NCBI RefSeq assembly: GCF_023516435.1
Contig: NZ_CP097332.1
Location: 2,790,001-2,854,000, forward strand
Length of the DNA: 64,000 nucleotides
Direction of reading: 5' to 3'
Origin: Jatrophihabitans telluris
GTDB lineage: Bacteria; Actinomycetota; Actinomycetes; Mycobacteriales; Jatrophihabitantaceae
Numbering within the stretch: the first letter of the stretch is position 1; each line of letters begins with the position of its first letter. The position numbers and the translations under genes were made by a program. Positions 17,068 through 27,317 of the stretch are shown piece by piece. Below the pieces are notes generated by a model. It saw only the letters and a list, made by a program, of their open reading frames with translations, was not told where the DNA came from and did not search any database.

Positions 17068-18083
17068 GCCGCCTCGGTCACGAGCGGCCGGAGGACCGCC
17101 GCCGCCCTTTCGACACCGGATTCGTCGACGTCCAGGTGCAGCACGAGCCGCAGGAACGTCGGGCCCAGAGCCGATACCAACACCCCCTGCGCCCGTGCGG
17201 CCGCGGCGACGGCGGGTGCGTCGGTCACCGAGAGCACCACGATGTTGGTCTCGACCGTACCGGCGGCCACGCCGAGCTGGTCGGCCAGCCAGCGGGCCCG
17301 CTCATGATCGTCGGCGAGGCGTTTGATGTTGTTCTGCAAGGCGAACCGCCCCGCGGCGGCGATGATCCCGATCTGGCGCATCCCCGCGCCGTAACGTTTG
17401 CGCCAGATCCGGGCTTCGGCGATTCGCGCGGCGTCGGAGACCAGAACCGAGCCGATGGGTGCGCCCAATCCTTTGGACAGGCATACCGACACGGTGTCGA
17501 ACCCGGCGGCGAGCGTTGACAATGGCGTGCCGCTCGCCACGTGTGCGTTCCAGAGCCGAGCACCGTCCAGGTGCAGTCCCAGGCCGTGGCGACGGCCGAG
17601 TTCCTGCACGGCTCGGACCTCCTCCGCCGGCTGGACCGTCCCCCCGCCGAAGTTGTGGGTGTTCTCCACGGCGATGGCCGTGGTGGAGACCAGGTACGGG
17701 CCGGCGTCCGGAGTGATGATCTCCGCGACGTCGGCCGCCGCCAGCCGGCCCCGCTCGGCGCGCCAGGTGCGGGTGGTGATTCCGGAGAACGTCGCCGCCG
17801 CGCCGAGCTCGGCCCGGACCACATGAGCGGTCGAATCGCAGGCCAGTTCCTCACCGGGTTTCACCAGCAGACGCAGGCCCAGTTGGTTCGACAGCGACCC
17901 GGACGGCACGAACAGGGCTGCCTCGTATCCCAGCAGCGCCGCAACCTCGGCCTCCAGAGCATTGCCCTCGGGATCGTCGCCGTAGACGTCGTCGCCGACC
18001 TCGGCCTCCGCCATGGCCGACCGCATCGCCGGACTCGGCTTGGTCACGGTGTCGGAGCGGAGGTCGACCACGGGGTCAGACAC
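17064..18083 (-). CDS. ltaE: Low-specificity L-threonine aldolase
   Basis: A 339-residue PLP enzyme that cleaves threonine or allo-threonine to glycine and acetaldehyde. Motifs: VDLRSDTVTKPSPAM at the start, VGDDVYGDDP, ENTHNFGGGTV, LHLDGARLWNA and the PLP lysine in SVCLSKGLGAPIGS. The start is GTG 18083 (VSDPVVDLRSD), since ALT-family proteins begin a few residues before DLRSDT. It overlaps the propeller gene downstream by 4 bases. Confidence 0.92.
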   Translation of the reverse strand: MSDPVVDLRSDTVTKPSPAMRSAMAEAEVGDDVYGDDPEGNALEAEVAALLGYEAALFVPSGSLSNQLGLRLLVKPGEELACDSTAHVVRAELGAAATFSGITTRTWRAERGRLAAADVAEIITPDAGPYLVSTTAIAVENTHNFGGGTVQPAEEVRAVQELGRRHGLGLHLDGARLWNAHVASGTPLSTLAAGFDTVSVCLSKGLGAPIGSVLVSDAARIAEARIWRKRYGAGMRQIGIIAAAGRFALQNNIKRLADDHERARWLADQLGVAAGTVETNIVVLSVTDAPAVAAAARAQGVLVSALGPTFLRLVLHLDVDESGVERAAAVLRPLVTEAA

Positions 18084-18115
18084 AGACTTCTGCCTTTGTT
18101 CGTAGGGTTTCTGTT

Positions 18116-19519
<1,404 letters not shown>

Positions 19520-19574
19520 TCAAGGGTAGGCAGTCCCGCAACCCGTTCCGACAGCGGGCCGCCCGCGCCAGCGC

Positions 19575-20600
19575 TCAGCCGAAGAAGACTTCCGCCTCGC
19601 TGTAGAAGGAGGGCGGGACGGTCTTGAGCTCGGTCGTGGCCTCGGCCAGGGGCACCCGCACGATGTTCGTCCCCTGCAGCGCTACCATCTTGCCCCAGTC
19701 CTCGTCGTGGACGACATCGATGGCGTGCAGGCCGAAGCGGGTGGCCAGCACCCGGTCGAACGCGGTCGGAGTGCCGCCGCGCTGGATGTGGCCGAGCACC
19801 GTGGTACGGGCCTCCTTGCCCGTCCGGGCCTCGATCTGGCCGGCCAGCCACTCGCCGATACCCCCGAGCCGCACGTGCCCGAAGGCGTCCAGGCCCTTGT
19901 CGAGGGTGACCATCTCACCCTCGTCGGGCTGGGCTCCCTCGGCAATGACGATGATCGGGGCGTAGTGCGACTGGAAGCGGCTTTCCACGTAGGCGCACAC
20001 GCGCTCCAGCGAGAATCGCTGCTCGGGAATGAGAATGACATTGGCACCGCCGGCGAGTCCGGCGTGCAGCGCGATCCAGCCCGCGTGCCGGCCCATGACC
20101 TCCACGATGAGCGCGCGGTGATGGGACTCCGCCGTGGTGTGCAGTCGATCGATCGCCTCCATCGCGATGTTCACCGCGGTGTCGAAGCCGAAGGTGTAGT
20201 CGGTGGCGTTGAGGTCGTTGTCGATGGTCTTGGGTACCCCGACCACGTTGACGCCCTGATCGTGCAGCTGGGTCGCCACCCCGAGGGTGTCCTCGCCGCC
20301 GATGGCGACCAGCGCGTCGATACCCATGTCGGCCAGGTTCTGGCGGATCCGGCCGACGCCGCCCTCGATCTTGTACGGATTGGTGCGCGAGGAACCCAGG
20401 ATGGTTCCACCGCGGGGCAGGATGCCGCGCACTTCGGGAATTCCGAGCGACATGGTCAGGCCCTCCAACGGACCCTTCCAGCCGTCGCGGAAGCCGACGA
20501 ACTCGTAGCCGTAGATGCCCGCGCCCTTGCGGACGACGGCCCGGATGACGGCGTTCAGGCCGGGGCAATCCCCGCCGCCGGTCAGCACCCCAATGCGCAT
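19575..20600 (-). CDS. pfkA: 6-phosphofructokinase, residues of the pyrophosphate-dependent type
   Basis: A 341-residue PFK phosphorylating fructose 6-phosphate. Motifs: LTGGGDCPGLN, the nucleotide/PPi loop GGEDT (residues 101-105), PKTIDND (123-129) and MGRHAGWIA. Position 104 is Asp and position 124 is Lys (E. coli-like numbering). In this family Gly104 goes with ATP, while Asp104 with Lys124 goes with pyrophosphate, as in the Amycolatopsis methanolica enzyme. I therefore predict a reversible PPi-PFK. The start ATG 20600 gives the family-typical MRIGVLTGG. An ROK glucokinase gene lies 4 kb away. Confidence 0.9.
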   Translation of the reverse strand: MRIGVLTGGGDCPGLNAVIRAVVRKGAGIYGYEFVGFRDGWKGPLEGLTMSLGIPEVRGILPRGGTILGSSRTNPYKIEGGVGRIRQNLADMGIDALVAIGGEDTLGVATQLHDQGVNVVGVPKTIDNDLNATDYTFGFDTAVNIAMEAIDRLHTTAESHHRALIVEVMGRHAGWIALHAGLAGGANVILIPEQRFSLERVCAYVESRFQSHYAPIIVIAEGAQPDEGEMVTLDKGLDAFGHVRLGGIGEWLAGQIEARTGKEARTTVLGHIQRGGTPTAFDRVLATRFGLHAIDVVHDEDWGKMVALQGTNIVRVPLAEATTELKTVPPSFYSEAEVFFG

Positions 20601-20652
20601 ACGAGCTGTCCTCTCACCGATCTCGCGTTCGCTGCCCGGTCGCGGGTGGTAC

Positions 20653-21180
20653 TTACCCACCCTCAACCGCGAGCGAGCCTAACGCGATCTCGGTCCGGTT
20701 CGACAGCACCGCGCTGATGACGCGCCACTTGGCCAGGTTGTGGCGGGCATCGGCCAGGGCGTCATGGGCGTCGGCCGGGGCGGGCGGCAGCTCCGGCGAG
20801 CCGGCGAGTTCCCAGTGCTGGCGCAGTTCGTGGGTGAAGCGGGGGATCTGGCGCGGCAGTGCGCGCATGTCACCCCAGAGCTGGGCCAGTACGACGTGGT
20901 CGTAGCCGGCCAGCCACGCCCACAGTTCGATCGGTTCACCCGGCTCGGTCAGAAACGCCAGCAGGTCATCGCGGATCTGCCCCCGGGATCGCCACGCCCG
21001 GTCCGCCGGGGAGGGCAGTTGGCTCAGCACGTGCTTGCGCACCCACGGGATGGCCCGGGATTCGTCGAACTCGGTGGACACCGCGTAGAACTCGCGCCCG
21101 TCCTCGGCCACGGCGCCGATCGACACCAACTCGATCGTTCGGCCGTCCTCGATGAACTCGCAGTCGTAGAAGAAACGCAC
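20653..21180 (-). CDS. Rv2179c-like DEDD-family 3'-5' exoribonuclease
   Basis: A 175-residue RNase T/DEDD-fold nuclease. It begins RFFYDCEFIEDG (first Asp/Glu pair), has LWAWLAGYDHVVL (third motif) and ends HDALADARHN (final His/Asp pair), the complete metal-binding set. M. tuberculosis Rv2179c, next to aroG, is the same protein and removes 3' overhangs of RNA. It lies downstream of the acyltransferase gene, 10 bases apart, so they probably form an operon. Confidence 0.88.
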   Translation of the reverse strand: MRFFYDCEFIEDGRTIELVSIGAVAEDGREFYAVSTEFDESRAIPWVRKHVLSQLPSPADRAWRSRGQIRDDLLAFLTEPGEPIELWAWLAGYDHVVLAQLWGDMRALPRQIPRFTHELRQHWELAGSPELPPAPADAHDALADARHNLAKWRVISAVLSNRTEIALGSLAVEGG

Positions 21181-21190
21181 CAGGTGCTGC

Positions 21191-21964
21191 CTAGCCCGCT
21201 CGCTCGGACGACATCCGGTCGCTGTTCGTCGAGCCGACGGCGTCGGCGTGGTTGATTCCCCGCTTGGCTCCGAAGCCCAGGTCGGCTCCGGTGGCCAGCT
21301 TCACCTTGGCGGCGTAGGTGTCCACGTATTCCTGGCCCGACAGTTGCATGAGTTCGTACATGATCTCGTCGGTCATGGACCGTTCCACGAACCGGTCCCC
21401 GGCCATGCCCTCGTAGCGGGAGAAGTCCAGCGGCGTCCCGAACCGGATACCGGGCCGGGGACGCAGTCGCGGAAGCTTGCGCCCGGTGGGCTGCACCTTG
21501 TCGGTGTCGATCATGGCCACCGGGATCACCGGGACACCGGCCTCCAGGGCCATCCGGGCCACGCCCGTTTTGCCCTTGTACAGCCGACCGTCCGGGGATC
21601 GGGTTCCCTCCGGATAGATGCCCAGCAGATCACCCTGGGAAAGGATCCGGACGCCCGCGACCAACGCACCGCGGGCGGCGTCCTTGTCGTCGCGATCGAT
21701 CGGGACCTGGCCGATGCCCGAGAAGAAGAGACGGGAACCAAGACCCTTCAGGCCCGGCGTCGTGAAGTACTCGGCCTTGGCCAGGAAGGTGACCCGGCGC
21801 CGCACCATCAGCGGCAGGAAGAAGGAGTCGCAGAACGACAGGTGGTTGCTGGCCAGGATCGCCCCGCCGTGCTCCGGGATGTTCTCCGCGCCCTCGACCC
21901 AGGGACGCCAGACCCCCTTCAGCCACGGGCCGAGCCCGATGTACTTCAGGAACCAATACAACAC
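21191..21964 (-). CDS. plsC: 1-acyl-sn-glycerol-3-phosphate acyltransferase
   Basis: A 257-residue PlsC-family acyltransferase (Rv2182c position) that makes phosphatidic acid. The HX4D motif is NHLSFCD, and the glycerol-phosphate site is YPEGTRSPDG; an amphipathic N-terminal segment (LYWFLKYIGLGPWLKGVW) should attach it to the membrane. The start is GTG 21964 because an AGGAGG ribosome-binding site lies eight bases upstream. The C-terminal 25 residues are polar and variable. Confidence 0.9.
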   Translation of the reverse strand: MLYWFLKYIGLGPWLKGVWRPWVEGAENIPEHGGAILASNHLSFCDSFFLPLMVRRRVTFLAKAEYFTTPGLKGLGSRLFFSGIGQVPIDRDDKDAARGALVAGVRILSQGDLLGIYPEGTRSPDGRLYKGKTGVARMALEAGVPVIPVAMIDTDKVQPTGRKLPRLRPRPGIRFGTPLDFSRYEGMAGDRFVERSMTDEIMYELMQLSGQEYVDTYAAKVKLATGADLGFGAKRGINHADAVGSTNSDRMSSERAG

Positions 21965-22192
21965 AGCCGCAGCCTCCTGAGGCACACATCGAGCGGGTCT
22001 TGCTGATTGGACGGTCACGAGCTGGGTGGAACCTGACCTTAGCCGTGCGGTGGCGCCCGGGACAATCGAGAGCCCGAGTGCGTGCGGGTGACAGGGCGGC
22101 TCGTAGCGTGATGTGATACCAGGCAGTAACCGCCGACCGATCCAGCCGCAGCTTTGCCCCGTCCCAGACACCGAGCTTCAAGGAGTCCCACC

Positions 22193-22966
22193 GTGCCCCT
22201 GTTATCCGGTGCCGAGCCGTTCTCCGCCGACGGGCCAGGCACGACCGGGCGGGTGGGGGTCCTGGTGAGCCACGGGTTCACCGGCACTCCGGCCAGCATG
22301 CGTCCCTGGGCTGAGCACCTCGCCGAGGCCGGGTACACGGTGCGCCTGCCCCGGCTCCCGGGCCACGGGACCCGGTGGCAGGACCTCAACGACACGAAGT
22401 GGACGGACTGGTACGGCGAGATCAGCCGGGCCTACGCCGAGCTGAGCGAGCGCTGCGACGCCGTCTTCGCGTGCGGGTTGTCGATGGGCGCGACGCTGGT
22501 GACGAAGCTGGCCGAGGACCACGGTTCGGCGATCGCCGGGCTGGTGCTGGTCAACCCCGCCTACGGGACGCTGCGCAAGGACGCCGCGTTCGCCCGGTAC
22601 CTGACCTGGGCGGTGAAGTCTCGGCCGGGAATCGGAAGTGACATCAAGAAGGTTGGCGAGCGCGAACCGGGCTACGACCGCACCCCGTTGAAGGCGTTCG
22701 TCTCACTGCAGGCGCTGTGGAAGATCGTTGTGGCCGACCTGGGCAAGGTCAGCGCACCGATCCGCTTCTACCATTCCAGCGAGGATCACGTCGTCGACGA
22801 TCTGTCCGGACGGCTCCTGCGCGCCGGCGCCACCGCGACCACCGTCGAGGAGATCACCCTCGCCGATAGCTATCACGTCGCAACCATGGACAATGATGCC
22901 GAGACCATCTTCGCCGGTAGCGTTGACTTCATCCGTCAGCACACGGCGGCATCGATCGAGGATTGA
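22193..22966 (+). CDS. Alpha/beta hydrolase (carboxylesterase/monoacylglycerol lipase-like)
   Basis: A 257-residue hydrolase with oxyanion loop SHGFTGTPASM, nucleophile elbow GLSMGA, catalytic Asp in SSEDHVV and His in SYHVATMD, so the triad is complete. It resembles Est30-type carboxylesterases. The start is GTG 22193 with AAGGAG upstream. It is divergent from plsC and followed 5 bases later by a membrane protein gene. A role in trimming acylglycerols would suit its neighbours but is not shown. Confidence 0.87.
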   Translation: MPLLSGAEPFSADGPGTTGRVGVLVSHGFTGTPASMRPWAEHLAEAGYTVRLPRLPGHGTRWQDLNDTKWTDWYGEISRAYAELSERCDAVFACGLSMGATLVTKLAEDHGSAIAGLVLVNPAYGTLRKDAAFARYLTWAVKSRPGIGSDIKKVGEREPGYDRTPLKAFVSLQALWKIVVADLGKVSAPIRFYHSSEDHVVDDLSGRLLRAGATATTVEEITLADSYHVATMDNDAETIFAGSVDFIRQHTAASIED

Positions 22967-22971
22967 CCTTC

Positions 22972-23667
22972 ATGACGGGACCGGCATCCGCGCACCGCGG
23001 CCGACGCGACAACGGCCTGGACTCCGACCAGTTCGCGCCGATCGCGGACGTCGACCCCCGGCTGGCCGACCACCTGCTCGACGTCCTCGGCCTGCGGGAC
23101 GTGCCCGCCTACGTCGAGCCGGCACCGCCGGGCCGGGCGGTGGTGGCCGACCGCCTGTTCGTCGCCTCCGACCGCACCGGAGACGCTCGCGACGTCATCG
23201 AACTCGTCGCGACCGAACTCGGGATCGAGGTCGCCCAGGGTCCGCAGCCGTTCAGCTCGCTGGAGGAGTCCCGGCGCCCGGATCCACTGGCCGGCGTCGA
23301 CACAGACGCCGAGTTCGCCGCGATCATCTCGGGTCTGGAGGAGCTCGGCCGCCCACTGTTCTCCGAAGCCGTCTCCCCGGCGGTGCACGCGGTGTCCACC
23401 GGCGAGGACAGCACCCCCGAGGCCGTGGATCACTTCGTGCCGCCCGCCCCACCACCGATTCCACGTCCGTCGCTGCCCACGGCGATGGCCATCTTGGTGA
23501 CGCTGCTCGGCGTCGCCCTGCTTGCCTTCGGCGGCATGGTGGGTCTGCCGCCGGACATGCCGCTGCCCTTCGGCGTACTGCTCATCGTCACCGGAGCGGT
23601 GTTGCTGGTGCTGCGCCTGCGTCCGGAACCGCGCGACGACTCCGACGACGACGGCGCGGTCCTGTAG
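22972..23667 (+). CDS. Uncharacterised protein with two C-terminal membrane helices
   Basis: A 231-residue protein not recognised. About 165 acidic, Pro/Asp-rich residues are cytoplasmic; two hydrophobic helices (ILVTLLGVALLAFGGMVGL and FGVLLIVTGAVLLVLRL) close to the C-terminus end in an acidic tail. No enzyme motif. It starts 5 bases after the hydrolase stop, so it is probably co-transcribed. It may anchor or regulate that enzyme, but this is only positional. Confidence 0.7.
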   Translation: MTGPASAHRGRRDNGLDSDQFAPIADVDPRLADHLLDVLGLRDVPAYVEPAPPGRAVVADRLFVASDRTGDARDVIELVATELGIEVAQGPQPFSSLEESRRPDPLAGVDTDAEFAAIISGLEELGRPLFSEAVSPAVHAVSTGEDSTPEAVDHFVPPAPPPIPRPSLPTAMAILVTLLGVALLAFGGMVGLPPDMPLPFGVLLIVTGAVLLVLRLRPEPRDDSDDDGAVL

Positions 23668-23793
23668 GTCGTCGCTGCTGCCGGTAATGACGTCGGGACA
23701 CACAGTGTCCGGGAAACGTTTGCTCGCCGGACATGTGGGTTGAGCCATACGGTCATTTCACGCCGTCACCGTGGGGTCCTGGAGGTGGCGATC

Positions 23794-24045
23794 ATGATGA
23801 CTGCCGAAGAAACCGTGTTCATCCTGTGGTGCCGGTTGACGGGCAACAACCCCGTCGATTTCGGCGACGACGAGCGGGAGGCCTTCATTGCCCGACCGCA
23901 GGTTGCCGAACTGGCGACCACGCCCTACGCCGTACTCCTCGACGCCGGCATCACGGCCGCCCGCCGCGGGTCGTTGCCGTTGGAACGCTGGATCAACGCC
24001 GTCCGCACGGTGCGCCTGGACTTTCCCGCGGTACGAACGGCCTGA
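23794..24045 (+). CDS. Small uncharacterised protein
   Basis: An 83-residue acidic, soluble, helix-rich protein (MTAEETVFILWCRLTGNNPV onward) with one cysteine. GGAGG eight bases before ATG 23794 supports the start; ATG 23797 is an alternative. Base composition matches its neighbours. I recognise no family; it is not clearly in an operon with either side. Confidence 0.55.
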   Translation: MMTAEETVFILWCRLTGNNPVDFGDDEREAFIARPQVAELATTPYAVLLDAGITAARRGSLPLERWINAVRTVRLDFPAVRTA

Positions 24046-24101
24046 CGTCGAATCCGGCACTTCCACGCGACGGTGCACGGCGCAGGCCCGGTGCGCGTCA
24101 C

Positions 24102-24107
24102 TAGGGT
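24102..24107 (+). promoter_or_regulatory. -10 box (TAGGGT) of the uridine kinase-like gene
   Basis: TAGGGT followed by six bases and GTG 24114, leaderless arrangement. Confidence 0.55.
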
Positions 24108-24113
24108 CAGGGT

Positions 24114-24647
24114 GTGCTGTGGACCGATGTCGTGACCGATCGGCTGCTCGCCCTGCCACCGACCTGCGGCACGGTCCGGGTGCTGGCCATCGACGGCGGG
24201 GCAGCCGCGGGCAAATCGACGTTGGCCGCCGACATCGCCCGGACCCTCGCTGACAGCGTCGTCGTGCACACCGACGACCTTCTCGACGGCTGGGACGACC
24301 AGTTCGGCTTCTGGGACCGGTTACGCACCCAGGTGCTCGATCCTCTGGCACAGGGGCGGACCGCCGACGTGCCGCAGTACGACTGGCACCGCCAGACCTT
24401 CGCCGATCCGCGACCGCTGCCGGTGCCACGGGTCCTCATCGTCGAGGGCGTGTCAGCCATCCAGGCCTGCGGCGGACGGCTCACGCTGGGCGTTCTGCTG
24501 CAGGTCGACCGCCTCGACCGGCAGCGTCGCTGGAGCGACCGGGACGGCGCACTGGGTCCGGCGGAACTCCGGTGGCTCGATCGCGAACAGGACTACTTCG
24601 CCGCACCGATCGACACCAGCGCCCCCGTCCTGGCGCTACGCGGTTAG
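24114..24647 (+). CDS. Uridine kinase-like P-loop NTPase
   Basis: A 177-residue nucleoside/phosphoribulokinase-like NTPase: Walker A GGAAAGKST, a DDLLDGWDD segment that in uridine kinases binds the sugar, and LIVEGVSAIQACGG, the conserved EG(I/V) motif. Shorter than Udk (about 210), so the natural substrate (nucleoside, pantothenate or another small alcohol) is uncertain. Leaderless GTG start. It is convergent with glucokinase. Confidence 0.78.
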   Translation: MLWTDVVTDRLLALPPTCGTVRVLAIDGGAAAGKSTLAADIARTLADSVVVHTDDLLDGWDDQFGFWDRLRTQVLDPLAQGRTADVPQYDWHRQTFADPRPLPVPRVLIVEGVSAIQACGGRLTLGVLLQVDRLDRQRRWSDRDGALGPAELRWLDREQDYFAAPIDTSAPVLALRG

Positions 24648-24670
24648 CTCCGGCAGCCGGCTGTGCCCGG

Positions 24671-25618
24671 TCAGCCCCGGCGGCGGGCGAGATCGGCCGC
24701 TCCCACGAGTCCCGCCTCCGGTCCGAGTTCGGCCGGACGTACCTCCGCGGTGGGACGGAAACCCCGACCGGTCAGGGATTCGGCAAAGGTGGCCCGGGCC
24801 GGGTCGATGAGCAGCGCACCAGCCTCGGAGACACCGCCGCCGATCACGAACACCGTCGGATCGATCACTGCGGCGAGGTTGGCCAGGCCACGCCCGAGCC
24901 AGCGACCCATGGTCGTGTAGATCTCCACGGCAGCCGGGTCACCTTCACGCGCCGCCTCGGTCACGAGCGGGCCGGTGAGTGCGCCGGGCAGGCCGTTGGC
25001 CAACTGGAGCAGCCGGTGCGCCGCCACCGGGGAGATGTCGGCCAGCTCTCGCGCGTCGCGGGCCAGTGCGGTGCCGGATGCGTACATCTCCCAGCAGCCG
25101 CGATTTCCGCACGCGCAACGCCGGCCGTCCGGGACCACCGTCATATGGCCGTACTCGCACCCGACGCCGTACGCGCCCCGGTACAGCACGCCGCCGACGA
25201 CCAGGCCACCACCGATCCCGGTCCCGAGCGTGACCATCACGGCCACCGGCTGATCGCGCGCGGCCCCGAACCGGTACTCGGCCCACGCCGCCGCGTTCGC
25301 GTCGTTCTCCACCACGACGGGCACGCCGATCCGCTCGCTGAGCGCGTCGCGCAGCGGCTCGTTCCGCCAGGCCAGGTGCGGCGAGAACAGCACGGTGGCC
25401 CGGTCATTGGCGATCCAGCCGGCCGCACCGATGCCGACCGCGACCACCGCATGCCGGGCGCTGAGCTCGGCCACCGCGTCGGCGATCACCGCCTCGGTCT
25501 CCTCCACGTCCGTACCCGGAGTAAGCCGTCGGGTCGTGTCGATCACCGCACCGTGTTCGTCGACCACCCCGGCCAGCACCTTGGTGCCGCCGATGTCCAC
25601 CCCGATCGCCAGCGACAT
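24671..25618 (-). CDS. glkA: ROK-family glucokinase
   Basis: A 315-residue sugar kinase. ATP site DIGGTKVLAG, sugar-binding VENDANAAAWAE with the catalytic Asp, GTGIGGG, and the ROK zinc motif CACGNRGCWE are all present. The size and position match Streptomyces GlkA, which also mediates glucose repression. The upstream CxxC-containing gene ends 5 bases before, so the two form an operon. It supplies glucose 6-phosphate upstream of the PFK encoded 4 kb away. Confidence 0.92.
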   Translation of the reverse strand: MSLAIGVDIGGTKVLAGVVDEHGAVIDTTRRLTPGTDVEETEAVIADAVAELSARHAVVAVGIGAAGWIANDRATVLFSPHLAWRNEPLRDALSERIGVPVVVENDANAAAWAEYRFGAARDQPVAVMVTLGTGIGGGLVVGGVLYRGAYGVGCEYGHMTVVPDGRRCACGNRGCWEMYASGTALARDARELADISPVAAHRLLQLANGLPGALTGPLVTEAAREGDPAAVEIYTTMGRWLGRGLANLAAVIDPTVFVIGGGVSEAGALLIDPARATFAESLTGRGFRPTAEVRPAELGPEAGLVGAADLARRRG

Positions 25619-25623
25619 GCCGC

Positions 25624-26046
25624 TCAGTCTCCGTCCGAGAGGTCGATGCGTTGCACCCGATCCTGATCAGCTCTGTCGGCGGCCGGACGGTCAGTGCCGT
25701 CAGTGCCACCAGTGCCGCCAGAGCCGCCAGAGCCGCCAGAGGCGACGCTATCGGCCAGGGTGTGGAGGAAACCGGCGATCACGCCCTGCAGGTCGGCCAC
25801 CCCGGCCACGAACTGCTCGGGCGAACGGTGGCCGCCCCGCATCGCCGAGATCAGCTGACACACCGGGCACCACGCACACTCCGGTGCGCCGTTGGCGATC
25901 CGGCTGGTCGCCGGATCGCGCACACTGCGATGCAGATAATCGCCCGCGGCGGTCAGCAGCCGCGCCAACTCCTCGGCGAGCGGCCCGGTGCCAGCGTGTG
26001 GCCCTGCTCCGGCGGCGTGCGGCCCGGTCGGTGGCGTGTCGGTCAT
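25624..26046 (-). CDS. Small CxxC protein upstream of glucokinase
   Basis: A 140-residue protein with a cysteine cluster CAWCPVC, a preceding helix-rich part and a Gly/Ser/Thr-rich low-complexity tail (GSGGSGGTGGTDGTD). It is joined to glkA by a 5-base gap. In Streptomyces a gene directly upstream of glkA (SCO2127) is reported to influence glucokinase; this may be its counterpart, but the similarity is inferred from position. The cysteines suggest metal binding. ATG 26046 is preferred over 26079. Confidence 0.68.
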   Translation of the reverse strand: MTDTPPTGPHAAGAGPHAGTGPLAEELARLLTAAGDYLHRSVRDPATSRIANGAPECAWCPVCQLISAMRGGHRSPEQFVAGVADLQGVIAGFLHTLADSVASGGSGGSGGTGGTDGTDRPAADRADQDRVQRIDLSDGD

Positions 26047-26053
26047 TTGTCGA

Positions 26054-27271
26054 TCATGCCTGAGGCCACAGCGACTCATCCGGGACGAACAGCAGTTCCA
26101 ACTTCCCGCCGCTCACCCGCCCCGATTCGACGCGGCACCGCCGCAGCACGCTGGGCAAGCTGAGGACGCGGCGGTGCCCGGCGACCGTGACGACGAGTTC
26201 GTCCCCACTGCGACTGGCCTGAACGTCCTTGCGATCAGCCAGCGGCAGATGGACCACGAGCTTGAACTCCGGCGAGGCCGCCGAGCCCACCGACGTCACG
26301 TCCAGCAATGCCGGACCGGCAACGAGGACGGTCGGATCGTCGCCGGGCAGCTCCCGGTACAGCTGATCTGCGACCTCACGCAGGGCGTCCAGGCCCACCG
26401 GTTCGGTGTCCCGGTAGCCGCTGCGGCGAACCGGCAGTCCGGCGAAGGAATCCTCGATCGCGGCCAGGTGCTGTTCCTGCGCCCGGATCCACGCCCGTTG
26501 CCAGGACGACATCGGCTCGTCGCTGGCCGGGATGATGCGGTTGGCGATGACCTCGTCCACCTGGTAGCCGTAAAGCGCCAGCGCGGTGAAGGTACGCCGG
26601 GTCTCGGCCGCCACCACGGCCTCGGGGGTCAGGACGAGCCGGACCGCGGTCGTGGCCGGGTCGGCCAGCAGCTCACGCAGCCCCGACAAATCCTCGGCCA
26701 GGCGCAGGATGGCGTCGAAGGCAGCGTCGGGCGGTACGGTGCCCGACCGTCCCAGCAACGCGGCCAACGGACGTGCCCCTCGGGCCAGTGCGCGGTGCAG
26801 CGGGAAGACCCGTTGGAGGTACCAGCTCAAAGTGCCCGGCAACGCGAGCAACCGCAGTGTTTCCGCCGTCGGAGCGCAATCGACCACCAGGCAGTCCCAC
26901 CGACCGGACTCGGCCAGCTCGCGGACTGCGAGCAGGGCGAGCACCTCCTCCACGCCGGGCAGGACGGTCAGCTCGGCGGCGGCGATGTCCTCGGCTCCGC
27001 CCGCACCCAACAGCCTCCGAAGGTAGTTCTGCAGTTGGTTCCAGGACTGCTCGAACCGGCGTTGGGTGTCGATCTGAGTGGCGAACAGTCCGGGCGCTAC
27101 TTCACTGGGCTCGCCCGTCAGCGGCAGGGCCAACGCGTCGCCGAGGGAGTGCGCGGCGTCGGTCGACACGATCAGTGTCTTCAACCCGCGATCGGCAAGC
27201 CGGATCGCAGTCGCCGCCGCGGTCGTGGTCTTTCCGACGCCGCCCTTGCCGGTGAAGAGCAGAATGCGCAT
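26054..27271 (-). CDS. ArsA/GET3-like ATPase
   Basis: A 405-residue ATPase of the anion-transporting/GET3 superfamily with deviant Walker A GKGGVGKTT, switch I STDAAHSLGDAL, and VVDCAPTAETLRLL (switch II). The C-terminal 80 residues form a beta-rich domain (LVVHLPLADRKDV). Position equals Rv2184c. No arsenite-binding cysteines are seen, so an arsenic pump role is unlikely; a role in delivering membrane proteins or lipids is more plausible. It is part of a minus-strand row with two SRPBCC proteins. ATG 27271 gives the standard MRILLFTGKGG start. Confidence 0.88.
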   Translation of the reverse strand: MRILLFTGKGGVGKTTTAAATAIRLADRGLKTLIVSTDAAHSLGDALALPLTGEPSEVAPGLFATQIDTQRRFEQSWNQLQNYLRRLLGAGGAEDIAAAELTVLPGVEEVLALLAVRELAESGRWDCLVVDCAPTAETLRLLALPGTLSWYLQRVFPLHRALARGARPLAALLGRSGTVPPDAAFDAILRLAEDLSGLRELLADPATTAVRLVLTPEAVVAAETRRTFTALALYGYQVDEVIANRIIPASDEPMSSWQRAWIRAQEQHLAAIEDSFAGLPVRRSGYRDTEPVGLDALREVADQLYRELPGDDPTVLVAGPALLDVTSVGSAASPEFKLVVHLPLADRKDVQASRSGDELVVTVAGHRRVLSLPSVLRRCRVESGRVSGGKLELLFVPDESLWPQA

Positions 27272-27317
27272 GCCGGCTCCGCTATCGCCGGGCAATCGAG
27301 GGGTGGGCCATGTCGGC

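Noticed and set aside
16150-18083. A propeller-glycosidase and threonine aldolase as one pathway
   Set aside because: The 4-base overlap shows co-translation, but no shared substrate is evident, so I did not propose a pathway.
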